A stretch of DNA of 64,000 bases, taken from the NCBI RefSeq assembly GCF_030264295.1, contig NZ_CP127173.1, positions 4,967,501 to 5,031,500 of the forward strand, written 5' to 3'. Shown piece by piece: positions 17,966 through 27,128 of this stretch. Below the pieces are notes generated by a model. It did not search any database and had not been told where the DNA came from. It saw nothing but the letters and a program-made list of their open reading frames with translations. A program made the position numbers and the translations under genes. Origin of the DNA: Amycolatopsis nalaikhensis. Its GTDB lineage: Bacteria; Actinomycetota; Actinomycetes; Mycobacteriales; Pseudonocardiaceae. Position 1 is the stretch's first letter. Each line of letters begins with the position of its first letter.

Positions 17966-19071
17966 TGCTGACCCGGTTCGTGCGCGTGCAGGTGACGATC
18001 TTCGTCGTCATCGCGGTCGTCGGCGTCGCCTACGTCGGCGCCACCTACGCGGGCCTCGACAAGGTCTTCTTCGACCGCGGCTACACCGTGAAAGCCCAGT
18101 TCCCGACCGGCGGCGGCATCTTCACCAACGCCGAGGTCACCTACCGAGGCGTGCCGATCGGCCGCGTCGGCGAGCTGCGGCTCACGCCCGCCGGCATGGA
18201 GGCCGACCTCGAGATCGACTCCGGCACCGCGCCCGTCCCGGCCGACACCGAGGCCGTCGTCGCCGACCGGTCGGCCGTCGGCGAGCAGTACGTCGACCTG
18301 CGCCCGCGCACCGACGGCGGGCCGAAACTGCACGACGGCTCGGTGCTCACCCAGGCCGACACGAGGATCCCGCTGCCGGTGGACGTCGTCTTGTCGACAG
18401 TGGACTCGTTCGCCAACTCCGTGCCGAAGCCCGCACTGCGCACGGTCGTCGACGAGCTGTACAACGCGACGTCCGACGCCGGCCCGGCCCTCGACCAGCT
18501 CGTCGGCCGCGGCATCGAGTTCGTGCAGGCGGCCAGCGCGCACGTCGCGCCGCTGACCCGGTTCGTCACCGACGCGCACACCGTGCTCGACACCCAGGTG
18601 CAGCAGGCCGACGCGATCCGGTCGTTCGGTGCCAACGCGAAGCTGCTGGCGTCGACGCTGAAGCAGTCCGACGGCGACCTGCGCACCCTGATCCCGGCGG
18701 TCCCGGCGGCGGCGAACGAGGTCGGCGCGCTGATCCGCGACTCCGGGCCGCAGCTGGGCGTGCTGCTGGCGAACCTGCTGACCACCGCGGACGTCCTCGA
18801 GGCCCGTCAGGACGGCCTCCGCCAGCTGCTGATCACCGCACCCGAGGCGGTCGCCGCGGGCAGCGCGGTGGTCCGGCCGGACGGCGCGCACTTCGGGCTG
18901 TCGCTGACGTTCTTCGACCCGCCGCCGTGCACGACGGGGTACACGACGCCCTACCGCAACGGCCTGGACACCTCGACCCGCCCCTTCAACACGGCCGCGC
19001 GGTGTGCGCTGCCGAAGGGCGACCCGACGAACGTGCGGGGCTCGCAGAACGCACCGGGAGGACGGCCGTGA
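17965..19071 (+). CDS. mceF: Mce protein F
   Basis: 368 residues, ATG 17965 (TGATG overlap). N-terminal anchor 'VTIFVVIAVVGVAYVGATYA', MlaD domain ('FTNAEVTYRGVPIGRVGELR', 'AVGEQYVDLRP'), helical region and a Cys-containing tail ('PPPCTTGYTTPYRN', 'ARCALPKG'). Closes the mceA-F set. Confidence 0.94.
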   Translation: MLTRFVRVQVTIFVVIAVVGVAYVGATYAGLDKVFFDRGYTVKAQFPTGGGIFTNAEVTYRGVPIGRVGELRLTPAGMEADLEIDSGTAPVPADTEAVVADRSAVGEQYVDLRPRTDGGPKLHDGSVLTQADTRIPLPVDVVLSTVDSFANSVPKPALRTVVDELYNATSDAGPALDQLVGRGIEFVQAASAHVAPLTRFVTDAHTVLDTQVQQADAIRSFGANAKLLASTLKQSDGDLRTLIPAVPAAANEVGALIRDSGPQLGVLLANLLTTADVLEARQDGLRQLLITAPEAVAAGSAVVRPDGAHFGLSLTFFDPPPCTTGYTTPYRNGLDTSTRPFNTAARCALPKGDPTNVRGSQNAPGGRP

Positions 19072-19565
19072 GGATTTTGCTGTGGGTGGCCACGATCGTG
19101 GCGACGGCGGCGGCCGGGTGGTCCGGGTTCACCTGGTGGCAGGCGGCGCACGACGACGGCGTCGCGCGCGCGGTGGTCCGGGAGGACGCGCTGGCCGCGG
19201 GCCGGACCGCGGTCGCCGGACTGACCACTTTGGACTACCGGCAGGCCGCGCCCGGGTACCAGCACTGGCTGGACCTCTCGGGCGGCCCGCTGCACGACGA
19301 GCTGGCCGCCGACCGCCAGGGCAGCCTCGACCGGATCGCGCAGGCGAAGACCGTCACCACCGGCAAGGTGACCGACGCCGCGGTGACCGAAGTGGACACC
19401 GGCGCGGGCACGGCGAAGCTGATCGCGTCGGTCGAGCTGGTCGTGACACCCGAAGGCGGCGACGCCGTGACGAAACGCAACCGGTTCCAGGCCGACCTCA
19501 CCCGCGGGCCCGACGGCTGGCGGGTCACCGGGCTGGGCCAGGTCCCGACGGGGGAGACACCGTGA
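19068..19565 (+). CDS. Mce-associated membrane protein 1
   Basis: 165 residues, GTG 19068 (GTGA overlap) with GGGAGG upstream. One N-terminal membrane helix ('LLWVATIVATAAAGWSGFTW') and an external NTF2-like alpha/beta domain ending 'DGWRVTGLGQVP'. Mce-associated (Mas) proteins of this shape follow mceF in most actinobacterial operons and help stabilise the transporter. It is cytoplasm-in, domain-out by charge distribution. Confidence 0.88.
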   Translation: MRILLWVATIVATAAAGWSGFTWWQAAHDDGVARAVVREDALAAGRTAVAGLTTLDYRQAAPGYQHWLDLSGGPLHDELAADRQGSLDRIAQAKTVTTGKVTDAAVTEVDTGAGTAKLIASVELVVTPEGGDAVTKRNRFQADLTRGPDGWRVTGLGQVPTGETP

Positions 19566-20179
19566 AGGCAGCGACGAAGAAGCGCTCGGTGAAGGTCGCG
19601 GGCCGCCACCACGACGCCGACTCCCAAGACCCTCGTGAGTGGCGATTGGGGTTAGAACCCGAATCGCCACTCACGACCACCAGCCGACCCCAGCTCAAAG
19701 TGGGGCTCGGGGTGGTCGCCCTTCTGATGACCGCTCTCGCCGTGTGGTTCACCCTCGAAGCGCGCGGCACCAACGCCGTCGTCGCGCACAACACCGCGCT
19801 TTCCGACGTCGCGGGCACCGCGGAAGCCGGGAAGCAGGTCAGCGCCGCGCTCGGCACGCTCTTCTCCTACCGCTACGACGATCCGGCGAAGAACGAACGG
19901 GCGGCGAAAGACCTCCTCAGCGGCCCCGCGCTCGCCCAGTACGACCAGCTCTTCGGCCAGGTCCGGAAGCTCGCCGCCGACCAGAAACTCGTGGTCGCTT
20001 CGACCGCCGTCGCCTCCGGCGTGAAACTGCTCGACGGCGACCGCGCGGCGCTGCTCGTCTTCCTCGACCAGACCGGCACGAGAGGCGACGGGCAGCGCAG
20101 CACCGGCGCCGCTCAATTGAGCGTCACCGCCGAGCGCGTGGCCGGGAAGTGGCGCGTCACCGGGATGTCCGCCGCGTGA
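19562..20179 (+). CDS. Mce-associated membrane protein 2 with palindrome-encoded N-terminal segment
   Basis: 205 residues from GTG 19562 (GTGA overlap). Basic cytoplasmic tail, membrane helix about 48-68 ('VALLMTALAVWFTLEARG'), and external NTF2-like domain ending 'GKWRVTGMSAA', like the preceding protein. Residues about 24-39 are encoded by a 44-bp near-perfect palindrome of the kind normally found between genes. An in-frame GTG at 19700 would exclude it but has no ribosome-binding site, so I prefer 19562. It is the last gene of the Mce operon. Confidence 0.82.
   Translation: MKAATKKRSVKVAGRHHDADSQDPREWRLGLEPESPLTTTSRPQLKVGLGVVALLMTALAVWFTLEARGTNAVVAHNTALSDVAGTAEAGKQVSAALGTLFSYRYDDPAKNERAAKDLLSGPALAQYDQLFGQVRKLAADQKLVVASTAVASGVKLLDGDRAALLVFLDQTGTRGDGQRSTGAAQLSVTAERVAGKWRVTGMSAA
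19633..19676. repeat. Family C palindrome inside a coding sequence
   Basis: Arms of 21 bp at 19633-19653 and 19656-19676 are complementary with one mismatch (outer arm TCGTGAGTGGCGATT). The element stays in frame through the N-terminal tail of the second Mce-associated protein. It has the form of an intergenic palindromic element or terminator hairpin. Confidence 0.85.
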
Positions 20180-20324
20180 TTGTCACCGTGACAACAGCCG
20201 CCGCCGAGCGCGCAGTGAGCGGAATGACAAAGTATTTCCGCGCATTCTGCGATTCGTTGACAGGGATTCTCGGCGGGAAATACGGTGAATCACCGGTCCG
20301 CCGCGAGAAATGCGCGAGGAATCC

Positions 20325-21737
20325 ATGCTCACGAGTTCTGAACGGGTCGGCGGCTGGCACGTCGCCGGTACCGGCGCCACCACGCTGTCGACACTCCTGA
20401 CCGCCCGCGCGGCGGCCGACGGCGACCGGGTGGCGCTGACCTGGTTCGGCTTCCGCGCCGCCGCGGCGACCACGCTCACCTGGGCGGAACTGGACCGCCG
20501 GGTCACCGCGGTGGCCGCGGCGCTGCGGCAGGTCACCGAGCCGGGGCAGCGGGCGGCGGTGCTCATCGCGCCGTCCGCCGACCACGTCGTCGCGGTGCTC
20601 GCCGTGGTCCGGGCCGGCCTGGTCGCGATCCCGCTGCCCCCGCGGAGCCCGGCGGCCATCGCCGACGCCGGGCCCGTGATCGTGCTGGCGACGGCGGACA
20701 CCGTGGCCGCCACCCGCCGTTTTCTGTCTACTTTGGACACGTGTGGGCACCGGGTGCTGGCCGTCGACGCCGTCGAGGACGCGCCGGGTTTCACCGAGGA
20801 CCCGGTGGCCGCCGAGGACGTCGCCTACCTGCAGTACCCGGCCGGGGTGATGGTCACGCACGCCAACGTGGTGGCCAACGCCCGGCAGACGGCCGCCGTG
20901 CTGCAGGGGCGGACGGTCCTGAGCTGGCTGCCGCCGACCGATCCGCTCGGGCTGCTGCTCGCCATCGCCGTGCCGATCGTCTCCGGGCGGTCCGCGGTGC
21001 TCGTCGACCGGCGGGACCTCCTGGCCGAGCCCGCCCGCCTGCTTGCGGACCCGGCGCTGCGCGACATCGGCACCTTGGTGGCCGACACCGATCCGGACCT
21101 GGCCCGGCTTCTGGGCGCGTTACCGTCCGACGCGCGGCGGGTGTGTCACGTCCTGGCCGAGGCGACGGCTGTGGTCACCGCGGCGGGCGTCCCCGCCGGG
21201 CAGCGGATCGCGATCGTCGACCCCGGTGGGCGGCGCGTGCCCGACGGCGAACCCGGCGAAATCTGGATCAGCGGACCGAACATCGCCCGTGGCTACTGGC
21301 AGCGGCCCGAGGAGTCGGCTCACGTCTTCTGCGCCCTGATCACCGGCGACGACGAGCCGCGGTGGTGGCTGCGCTCCGGCGACCTCGGCTTCCTCGACGA
21401 ATCGGGCGAGCTGCACGTCACCGGCCGGTGCGCGGACCTCGTGGCCGGGCACCACCCGGGCGACCTCGAGGCGACGGCGGCCGAGGCGCACCCGGCGGTG
21501 GGTTCGGCGACCGCCTTCAGTGTCGGCGACGCGCAGGCCGTGATCGTGGCCGAGCTGGCCGACGGCGTCGTCCCACCGGCTCGCGGGGAGGTCGAACGGG
21601 CCGTCCGGGCCGCGGTGTCGGCCGCGCACGAGCTCGTCCCGCACCGAGTCGTCGTGGTGCCGCCGGGCGGGCGGCCGCCGGAGCGGGCGCGGTGCCGGGA
21701 CCGGTTCGCCGCCGGTCTGCTGGACGGCTCGCGGTGA
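20325..21737 (+). CDS. FadD32-like fatty acyl-AMP ligase homologue lacking the ATP P-loop
   Basis: 470 residues from ATG 20325 (GAGGA just upstream), shorter than the roughly 580 of FAALs. Homology is visible in 'YLQYPAGVMVTHANVVAN', 'LSWLPPTDPLGLLLAI', 'LAEATAVVTA', 'EIWISGPNIARGYW', 'RSGDLGFLDESGELHVTGR' and 'EATAAEAHPAV'. The phosphate-binding TSGSTG-type motif expected between Tyr171 and Pro172 is absent, the segment between 'DRRDLLAEPARLL' and 'LAEAT' is shortened, and the C-terminal catalytic Lys region (usually SGKLRR-like) reads 'ERARCRDRF'. As written it should not adenylate. It overlaps the PKS start (GTGA), the FAAL-PKS pairing seen for fadD32-pks13. Confidence 0.8.
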   Translation: MLTSSERVGGWHVAGTGATTLSTLLTARAAADGDRVALTWFGFRAAAATTLTWAELDRRVTAVAAALRQVTEPGQRAAVLIAPSADHVVAVLAVVRAGLVAIPLPPRSPAAIADAGPVIVLATADTVAATRRFLSTLDTCGHRVLAVDAVEDAPGFTEDPVAAEDVAYLQYPAGVMVTHANVVANARQTAAVLQGRTVLSWLPPTDPLGLLLAIAVPIVSGRSAVLVDRRDLLAEPARLLADPALRDIGTLVADTDPDLARLLGALPSDARRVCHVLAEATAVVTAAGVPAGQRIAIVDPGGRRVPDGEPGEIWISGPNIARGYWQRPEESAHVFCALITGDDEPRWWLRSGDLGFLDESGELHVTGRCADLVAGHHPGDLEATAAEAHPAVGSATAFSVGDAQAVIVAELADGVVPPARGEVERAVRAAVSAAHELVPHRVVVVPPGGRPPERARCRDRFAAGLLDGSR

Positions 21738-24602
21738 ACGACCCCGAACGGCTCCGCCGCTGGCTCGCCGAGCGGATCGCCGGGCTCGCCGGGCTTCCGG
21801 TGGAGGTGGTCGAGGCGGGTGTCCCGCTCGCCGAACTGGGACTTTCCTCGCGGGACGCGGCCGTGATCGCGGCCGAGCTGGGGGAGCTGCTCGGCCGCGA
21901 ACCCGACTTCGGCCTGCTCCGGCGGTACCCGTCGATCGCGGCGCTGGCCGAGGCGCTCGCGGCCGCCGGGCCGCGGCCCCGGGCCGGTGACCCGGTCGCG
22001 GTGATCGGCCTCGGCTGCCGCCTGCCCGGCGGGATCTCCTCACCCGGCGAGCTGTGGCGTGCCCTTCTGGCCGGCGCGGACGTGGTCGGTGCCGTGCCCG
22101 CCGACCGCCGCCCGTGGGCCGAGGGACCCCGGCACGGCGCGTTCCTCACCGACGTCGCCGGGTTCGACGCCGCTTTCTTCGGGATCGGCGCGGCCGAAGC
22201 CGCGGCCATGGACCCGCGGCAGCGGATCGTCCTCGAGACGACGTGGGCCGCGCTCGAACACGCCGGGATCGCCCCCGGCACGCTGCGCGGCACCCGCACC
22301 GGTGTGTTCGCGGGCGTTTCGGCCGTGGAGTACGTGTCTTCCGGGTCGGCGTCGATGATCGCGAACCGGGTGTCGGACCGGTTCGACCTGCGGGGGCCGA
22401 GCTTGGTCGTGGACACCGCGGACTCGGCGGCGCTGGTCGCCGTCCACCACGCGGTGCGCGCGCTGACCGCGGGGGAGGCGGACCTGGCGCTGGCCACCGG
22501 CGTCCACCTGCTGCTCGCGCCGCCGGTGGCCGCCGCGTTCGCCCCGGACGGCCGGACGAAGGCGTTCGCCGCGGCCGCCGACGGCATCGTGCCCGGCGAG
22601 GGCTGCGGTGTCGTGGTCCTGAAGCGGCTCGCCGACGCCCGCCGCGACGGCGACCGCGTGCTGGCCGTCGTCCGGGGCAGCGCGGTCGGCTCGGACGGCC
22701 GTGCCACCGGCCCGGCGGCGCAGCAGCAGGTGCTGGCCGACGCGCACGCCGTCGCGGGCTCCGATCCCGCCACTGTGGACTACGTCGAGGCGCACGGCAC
22801 CGGGACACCGCTGGCGGACGCGGTCGAAGCGCAGGCCCTCGACGTCGTGCTCGGCCGCCACCGCGACCCGCGGCGGCCGCTGCTGCTCGGCTCGGCCAAG
22901 ACCGGCTTCGGTCACCTCGAAGGCGCCGCCGGGATCCTCGGCCTGGTCAAGGTGGTGCTGGCGCTCTGGCACGACCGGATCCCGCCGTCGCTGCACTTCG
23001 CCGAGCCGAGCCCGCGCATCGACTTCAGCAGGCTGACCGTGGTGGACCGGGCGGTGGACTGGCCCCGCTACGGCGGCACCGCGCGCGCCGGCGTCTCGGC
23101 GTTCGGCGCCGGCGGGACCAACGCGCACGTCGTGCTCGAAGAGTGGCCGAGGCCCCTCGAACCGGCCGCGCCGGCGTCGCGGTGGAACGGCAGGCCGCAG
23201 GTGTTCACGGTGTCGGCCAAATCGGAGACCGCGTTGCGCCGCCGGGCGGGCGACCTCGCGGACTGGCTCGCCGGGCCCGGCCGGGCCACCGCGCCGGGTG
23301 ACCTGGCCGCGGCGCTCGCCCGGCGCCGGGAGCCGCTGCCGCTGCGGGCCGCCGTCGTCACCGCGTCCCGCGCCGCTTTGACCGCGGGCTTGCGGGCCGT
23401 GGCCGATGGCGGGACCACGGCGGACGTCGTGCGGGGCACGGCCGGGCGCGAGCTGCCGCGCCCGGTCTTCGTCTTCTCCGGGTGCGGTTCGCCGTGGCCG
23501 GTGCTGGGACGGCGGCTGCTGAGCGCCGAGCCGGAGTTCCGGGCCGCGGTGGCCGAGCTGGAACCGGTTTTCCTGGCCAAAGCCGGGTTCTCGCTGCGGG
23601 CCGCGTTGCGGGGGCGGCAGGCGAACTGCGGTGATCCGGCCGTGGTGCTGTTCGGCACGCAGGTCGCCCTCGCGGCGTGGTGGCGGGCCCACGGCGTCGA
23701 GCCCGCCGCGGTGCTCGGCCACTCGACGGGCGAGGTCGCCGCGGCGGTCGTCGCGGGCGCCCTGGACGTCGCGACCGGGCTCGACATCGTGATCGGCTGG
23801 GCGGAAGGGCTGGCGGAACGGTCCGAAGGTGCGACGGCGGTCGTCGAGCTGTCCGCGGCCGAGGTGTCCGCACGGTTCCCGGACGTCACGGTCGTGGCGT
23901 ACGACTCGCCGACGCACTGCACGGTCAGCGGGCGCGCCGAAGACATCGCCGTGGTTCTGTCCGAAGTGGACGGTCAGCGGGTCGCGGCGTGGCGTTGCAC
24001 CCCGGTCGACGCCGCCCGGTTCCGCGCCGGACTCGGCGAGCCGCGGCCACCGGCGACGACCTGCTACTCGAGCGCGCTCGACGACCCGCGCGCCGTGCCC
24101 GCCTTCGACGCGGACCACTGGGCGGCCGCCGCGGCCGGGCCGGTCCGGTTCGCCCAGGCGGTCGCCGCCGCGATCGCCGACGGGCACCGCTGGTTCGTCG
24201 AGGTTTCCCCGCACCCGATCGCGCTCGCGGCCGTCGAACGGACCGCCGCGGCGGCCGGGGTGGCGGTGCGGACGCTGGCGACGTTGAGCCGTCGAGAGCA
24301 CGAAGAAAACGCTTACGCGCGTTCGCTGGCCGAGCTGCACGTCGCCGGGTACCCGGCGGTGCTCGACCGGCGGTACCCGGAAGCGCCGGTGCTCGACCTG
24401 CCCCCGCCGCCGTGGGACCACCGCAGCTTCCGGCCGCCGCGCCCGGCGCTCGGCCACCCGCTGCTCGGCACCCGCGTCGAGGTGCCGGAGGAGGGCAGGC
24501 ACCTGTGGCAGGCGGCGATCGCGCCGGACGCGCCCGCGTGGCTCGGCGAGCACCGGGTGCACGACGTCCCGGTGTTCCCGGCGACCGGGTACCTCGAGCT
24601 TC
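21734..24602 (+). CDS. Pks13-like synthase, 5' part: ACP-KS-AT-DH start (frameshifted, catalytic residues replaced)
   Basis: Starts at GTG 21734 (GTGA overlap). ACP at residues 1-75 with Ser39 in 'LGLSSRDA', the motif I recall from the N-terminal ACP of Pks13. KS at about 85-470 ends 'DWPRYGGTARAGVSAFGAGG', also Pks13-like; His354 and His394 are present, but the nucleophile is Asp230 ('VDTADSAALVAV') and a loop before 'SMIANRVS' is shortened. AT at about 575-790 keeps Ser664 ('GHSTGE') but the HTxxM motif reads 'CTPVD' (Cys755 for His). The dehydratase N-half begins about 905 with 'GEHRVHDVPVFPATGYLEL'. Homology then jumps frame at 24599-24605; read without a shift, this frame ends at 25450 in unrelated sequence. 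Confidence 0.8.
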
Positions 24603-24605
24603 TTC
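24599..24605 (+). other. Frameshift point in the Pks13-like gene
   Basis: Homology runs in one frame through 'GYLEL' (Leu codon CTT at 24599) and resumes one base later with 'FLAGARELLGTDRV' (TTC at 24603). One extra base in CTTCTTCC accounts for it. CTT codons are rare in this DNA. A sequencing error, a true mutation or a +1 frameshift event are all possible. Confidence 0.8.
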
Positions 24606-27128
24606 CTCGCGGGCGCCCGCGAGCTGCTCGGCACCGACCGCGTCCGGGTCGACGGCCTGGCGGTCCACCGGCTGCTCGCCGTCACCGGGGAAACCCTGCT
24701 GAGCACGGAAGTCCGGGCGGACGGCACCGCGGTCGTGCGGGCCAAAGCCGGGGCGGGCTGGGTGCGGCACGCGACGGCGTGGGTGTCGGCCGACACCGAC
24801 CCCGCACCGCCTGCTCTGTCCGAAGTGGACGCGACGATCGAGGGGCCGGAGTTCCGCGGCCTGCACTCGGTCCGGATCGCCGACGGTCGCGTCTCCGCGT
24901 CGGTGTCGCCCGCCCCGCCGGGCTATGTGCTTCACCCGGTCCTGGCCGACAACTGCCTGCGCGCGCTCGCCGCCGTCCTGCCCGGCGACGCGGCGGAAGC
25001 CCGTCTGCCGGCCGGGTTCGGCCGGGTCCGGCTGCTCGGCGACCCGCGCCGGGGCATCCGGTGCGAGGCCGCGCGCACCGGCGGCGTGGTCCAGCTGCTC
25101 GACGCGGACGGCGCGGTCGTGGCCGACTTCGGCGACGTCCGCTTCGAGGCACTCACCGGCGTCCCGCTCGCCGCCCGCGCGTTCGGGACGAGCTGGCCCG
25201 AGGTGCCGCTGCCGCCCGGTCCGCCCGGGGAGCCGGGCTCGTGGCTGCTGCTCACCGACGAGCACCCGGTCGCGCTCGGCCGGGCCGTGGCGTTGGCGCT
25301 GGCCCTCGCCGAAGCCGGCGACGAGGCGCTTTCCCTGCCGCAGGACGACCTCGACGAGCTGCCCGGGCTCCTCGCCGACCGGCCGGTGCGCGGCGTCGTG
25401 TTCCTCACCGGGGCACCGCACGCCTACCACGACCCGGAGGACGCCCGTGACCTGCTGCGTGCGGTGCTGTCGGTGGTCGCCCGCCTCGGCGACGGCGTCC
25501 GGCTCCACCTGGTCGCGCAGTCCGGTGGCGAGCCGGGGCTGGCGTTCGTGCGCGGGCTCGTGCGGGTGCTCGCCTTCGACCGGCCGGGCCTGCGGGCGAG
25601 CCTCGTCGACTTCGACGCGCGGTCCGATGTGGACGTTCTGGCGCGGGAACTGCGTGCGGACGCGCCCGACGACGAGGTGCGCTGGCGCCGCGGCGTCCGG
25701 TACGCGGCGAGGCTGGCCCGCGTGCCGCTGGTCGACGGCGTCGCGACCGGGCCAGGCGCCTACGTCGTCACCGGCGGGTTCGGCGCACTGGGCCTGGCCA
25801 CCGCGCGCTGGCTGGCCGAGCACGGCGCCACCCGGATAGTCCTCTGTGGACGTCGTGGGGGCGACGTCCGGCTGTCCGGAGTGGACGTCGTGGTGGTCGC
25901 CGGGGACATCGCCGAGGCCGGAGTCGCGGACCGGCTGGTCGCCGCCGCGACCGCGGACGGCTTGCCGTTGCGCGGGATCGTCCACGCGGCCGCGGCCGGC
26001 GACGACGTCGAAGCCACCTGGCGGCCGAAGGTGCTCGGCGCGCGGCGGCTGCACGAGGCGACCGCCGACTCGCCACCGGACTGGTGGCTGACGTACGCGT
26101 CGGCGGCGGCGTTGTTCGGTTCGCCGGGACGGACCGCCGTCGCGACGGCGGACGCCTGGCTGGAGGCGTTCGCGCGGTGGCGGCGGTCCCGGGGCCTGCC
26201 CGCGACGACGGTGCACTGGGGCGCGTGGACGGCGGACCCCGTGCTGGACTCGATGCCGGTCGCGGAAGGCCTCGACGCCCTGCCCGCGGTGCTCGCGTCA
26301 GACCTGCCGTCGGTCGGGATCGCGCGCCTCGACGTCGGCCGCGCGGCCGGGCTCCTCCCGCGTCGGCCGTTCTTCTCGGCCCTCCAGGCGGACGTGCAGC
26401 CGTCACCGGCCGGTGGCACCCCGCACGAGCGGCTGGCCGTCCTCTTCGCCGGGCTGCTGGGCTGCCCGCCCGGCGCGGTCGCCCCCGACGTGCCGCTGGT
26501 CGAGCTGGGCCTCGACTCCTTGACGGCGACGCGCGCGCGGGCCGCGGTCGAGCGCGAGTTCGGCGTCGCGCTGCCGGTGCCGCTGCTGCTGCGCGGCGCC
26601 GACCTGGACGACCTGGCCGAGTACGTGACGAGCCCGGCCGAGCCGGTGCGTGCGGCCCCGCGGGTGCTGCGGGAAGGCGAGGGCACGCCGGTGCTGCTCT
26701 TCCCGTCCGCCGGGCACGTCGCGCTGGTGGAACACCTGACCGTCCCCTGCTACGGCTTCGAGCCCCTCGGCCCGGAGCGGTGCGTCGAACTCCTGCGGAC
26801 GGTCCAGCCGACCGGGCCCTATCGCCTCGGCGGCGGACTGCTCGCCTTCGAGGTCGCGGTGCGGCTGACCGCGCTCGGCGAGCGCGTCGACGTCGTAGTG
26901 CTCGTGGACGCGACCCCGCCCGCGACACCGATGCCGCCGTACCCGGGCCGCGTCGTGCTGTTCCACGCCGAGGACGACGCCGCGCTCGGCTGGGCCGCGT
27001 GCTGCGCCGACCTGCACGTCGAAGTCGTGCCGGAGGACGCCGAGGCGCTGGCCCGGCGCCTCGCGGCCGAGCTGGCCGGGCACCCGAGTCCCGGCGCCAC
27101 CCCCGTGTCGACCCTGGAGGAGCCGTGA
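24603..27128 (+). CDS. Pks13-like synthase, 3' part: DH-KR-ACP-TE remnants
   Basis: Continues the synthase after the frameshift. The rest of the DH is degenerate. A KR structural domain leads into the NADPH fold 'VVTGGFGALGLATARW', with Lys in 'KVLGARRLHEAT', but the Tyr/Asn pair of the active site is replaced: 'GSPGRTAVATADAW' has Val at 26139 where Tyr belongs. A second ACP has an intact Ser at 26517 ('LVELGLDSLTATRAR'). The thioesterase-like end reads 'GPYRLGGGLLAFEVAVRL': the GxSxG nucleophile elbow is missing by a short deletion, and the expected His segment is absent. Pks13 itself has no KR or DH, so domain content is extended compared with it. Ends in GTGA overlap with the esterase. 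Confidence 0.78.
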   Translation, partial: FLAGARELLGTDRVRVDGLAVHRLLAVTGETLLSTEVRADGTAVVRAKAGAGWVRHATAWVSADTDPAPPALSEVDATIEGPEFRGLHSVRIADGRVSASVSPAPPGYVLHPVLADNCLRALAAVLPGDAAEARLPAGFGRVRLLGDPRRGIRCEAARTGGVVQLLDADGAVVADFGDVRFEALTGVPLAARAFGTSWPEVPLPPGPPGEPGSWLLLTDEHPVALGRAVALALALAEAGDEALSLPQDDLDELPGLLADRPVRGVVFLTGAPHAYHDPEDARDLLRAVLSVVARLGDGVRLHLVAQSGGEPGLAFVRGLVRVLAFDRPGLRASLVDFDARSDVDVLARELRADAPDDEVRWRRGVRYAARLARVPLVDGVATGPGAYVVTGGFGALGLATARWLAEHGATRIVLCGRRGGDVRLSGVDVVVVAGDIAEAGVADRLVAAATADGLPLRGIVHAAAAGDDVEATWRPKVLGARRLHEATADSPPDWWLTYASAAALFGSPGRTAVATADAWLEAFARWRRSRGLPATTVHWGAWTADPVLDSMPVAEGLDALPAVLASDLPSVGIARLDVGRAAGLLPRRPFFSALQADVQPSPAGGTPHERLAVLFAGLLGCPPGAVAPDVPLVELGLDSLTATRARAAVEREFGVALPVPLLLRGADLDDLAEYVTSPAEPVRAAPRVLREGEGTPVLLFPSAGHVALVEHLTVPCYGFEPLGPERCVELLRTVQPTGPYRLGGGLLAFEVAVRLTALGERVDVVVLVDATPPATPMPPYPGRVVLFHAEDDAALGWAACCADLHVEVVPEDAEALARRLAAELAGHPSPGATPVSTLEEP

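Noticed and set aside
22412-22435. KS with Asp as a loading KSQ domain
   Set aside because: KSQ domains have Gln and lie at the start of loading modules; this KS follows an ACP as in Pks13.
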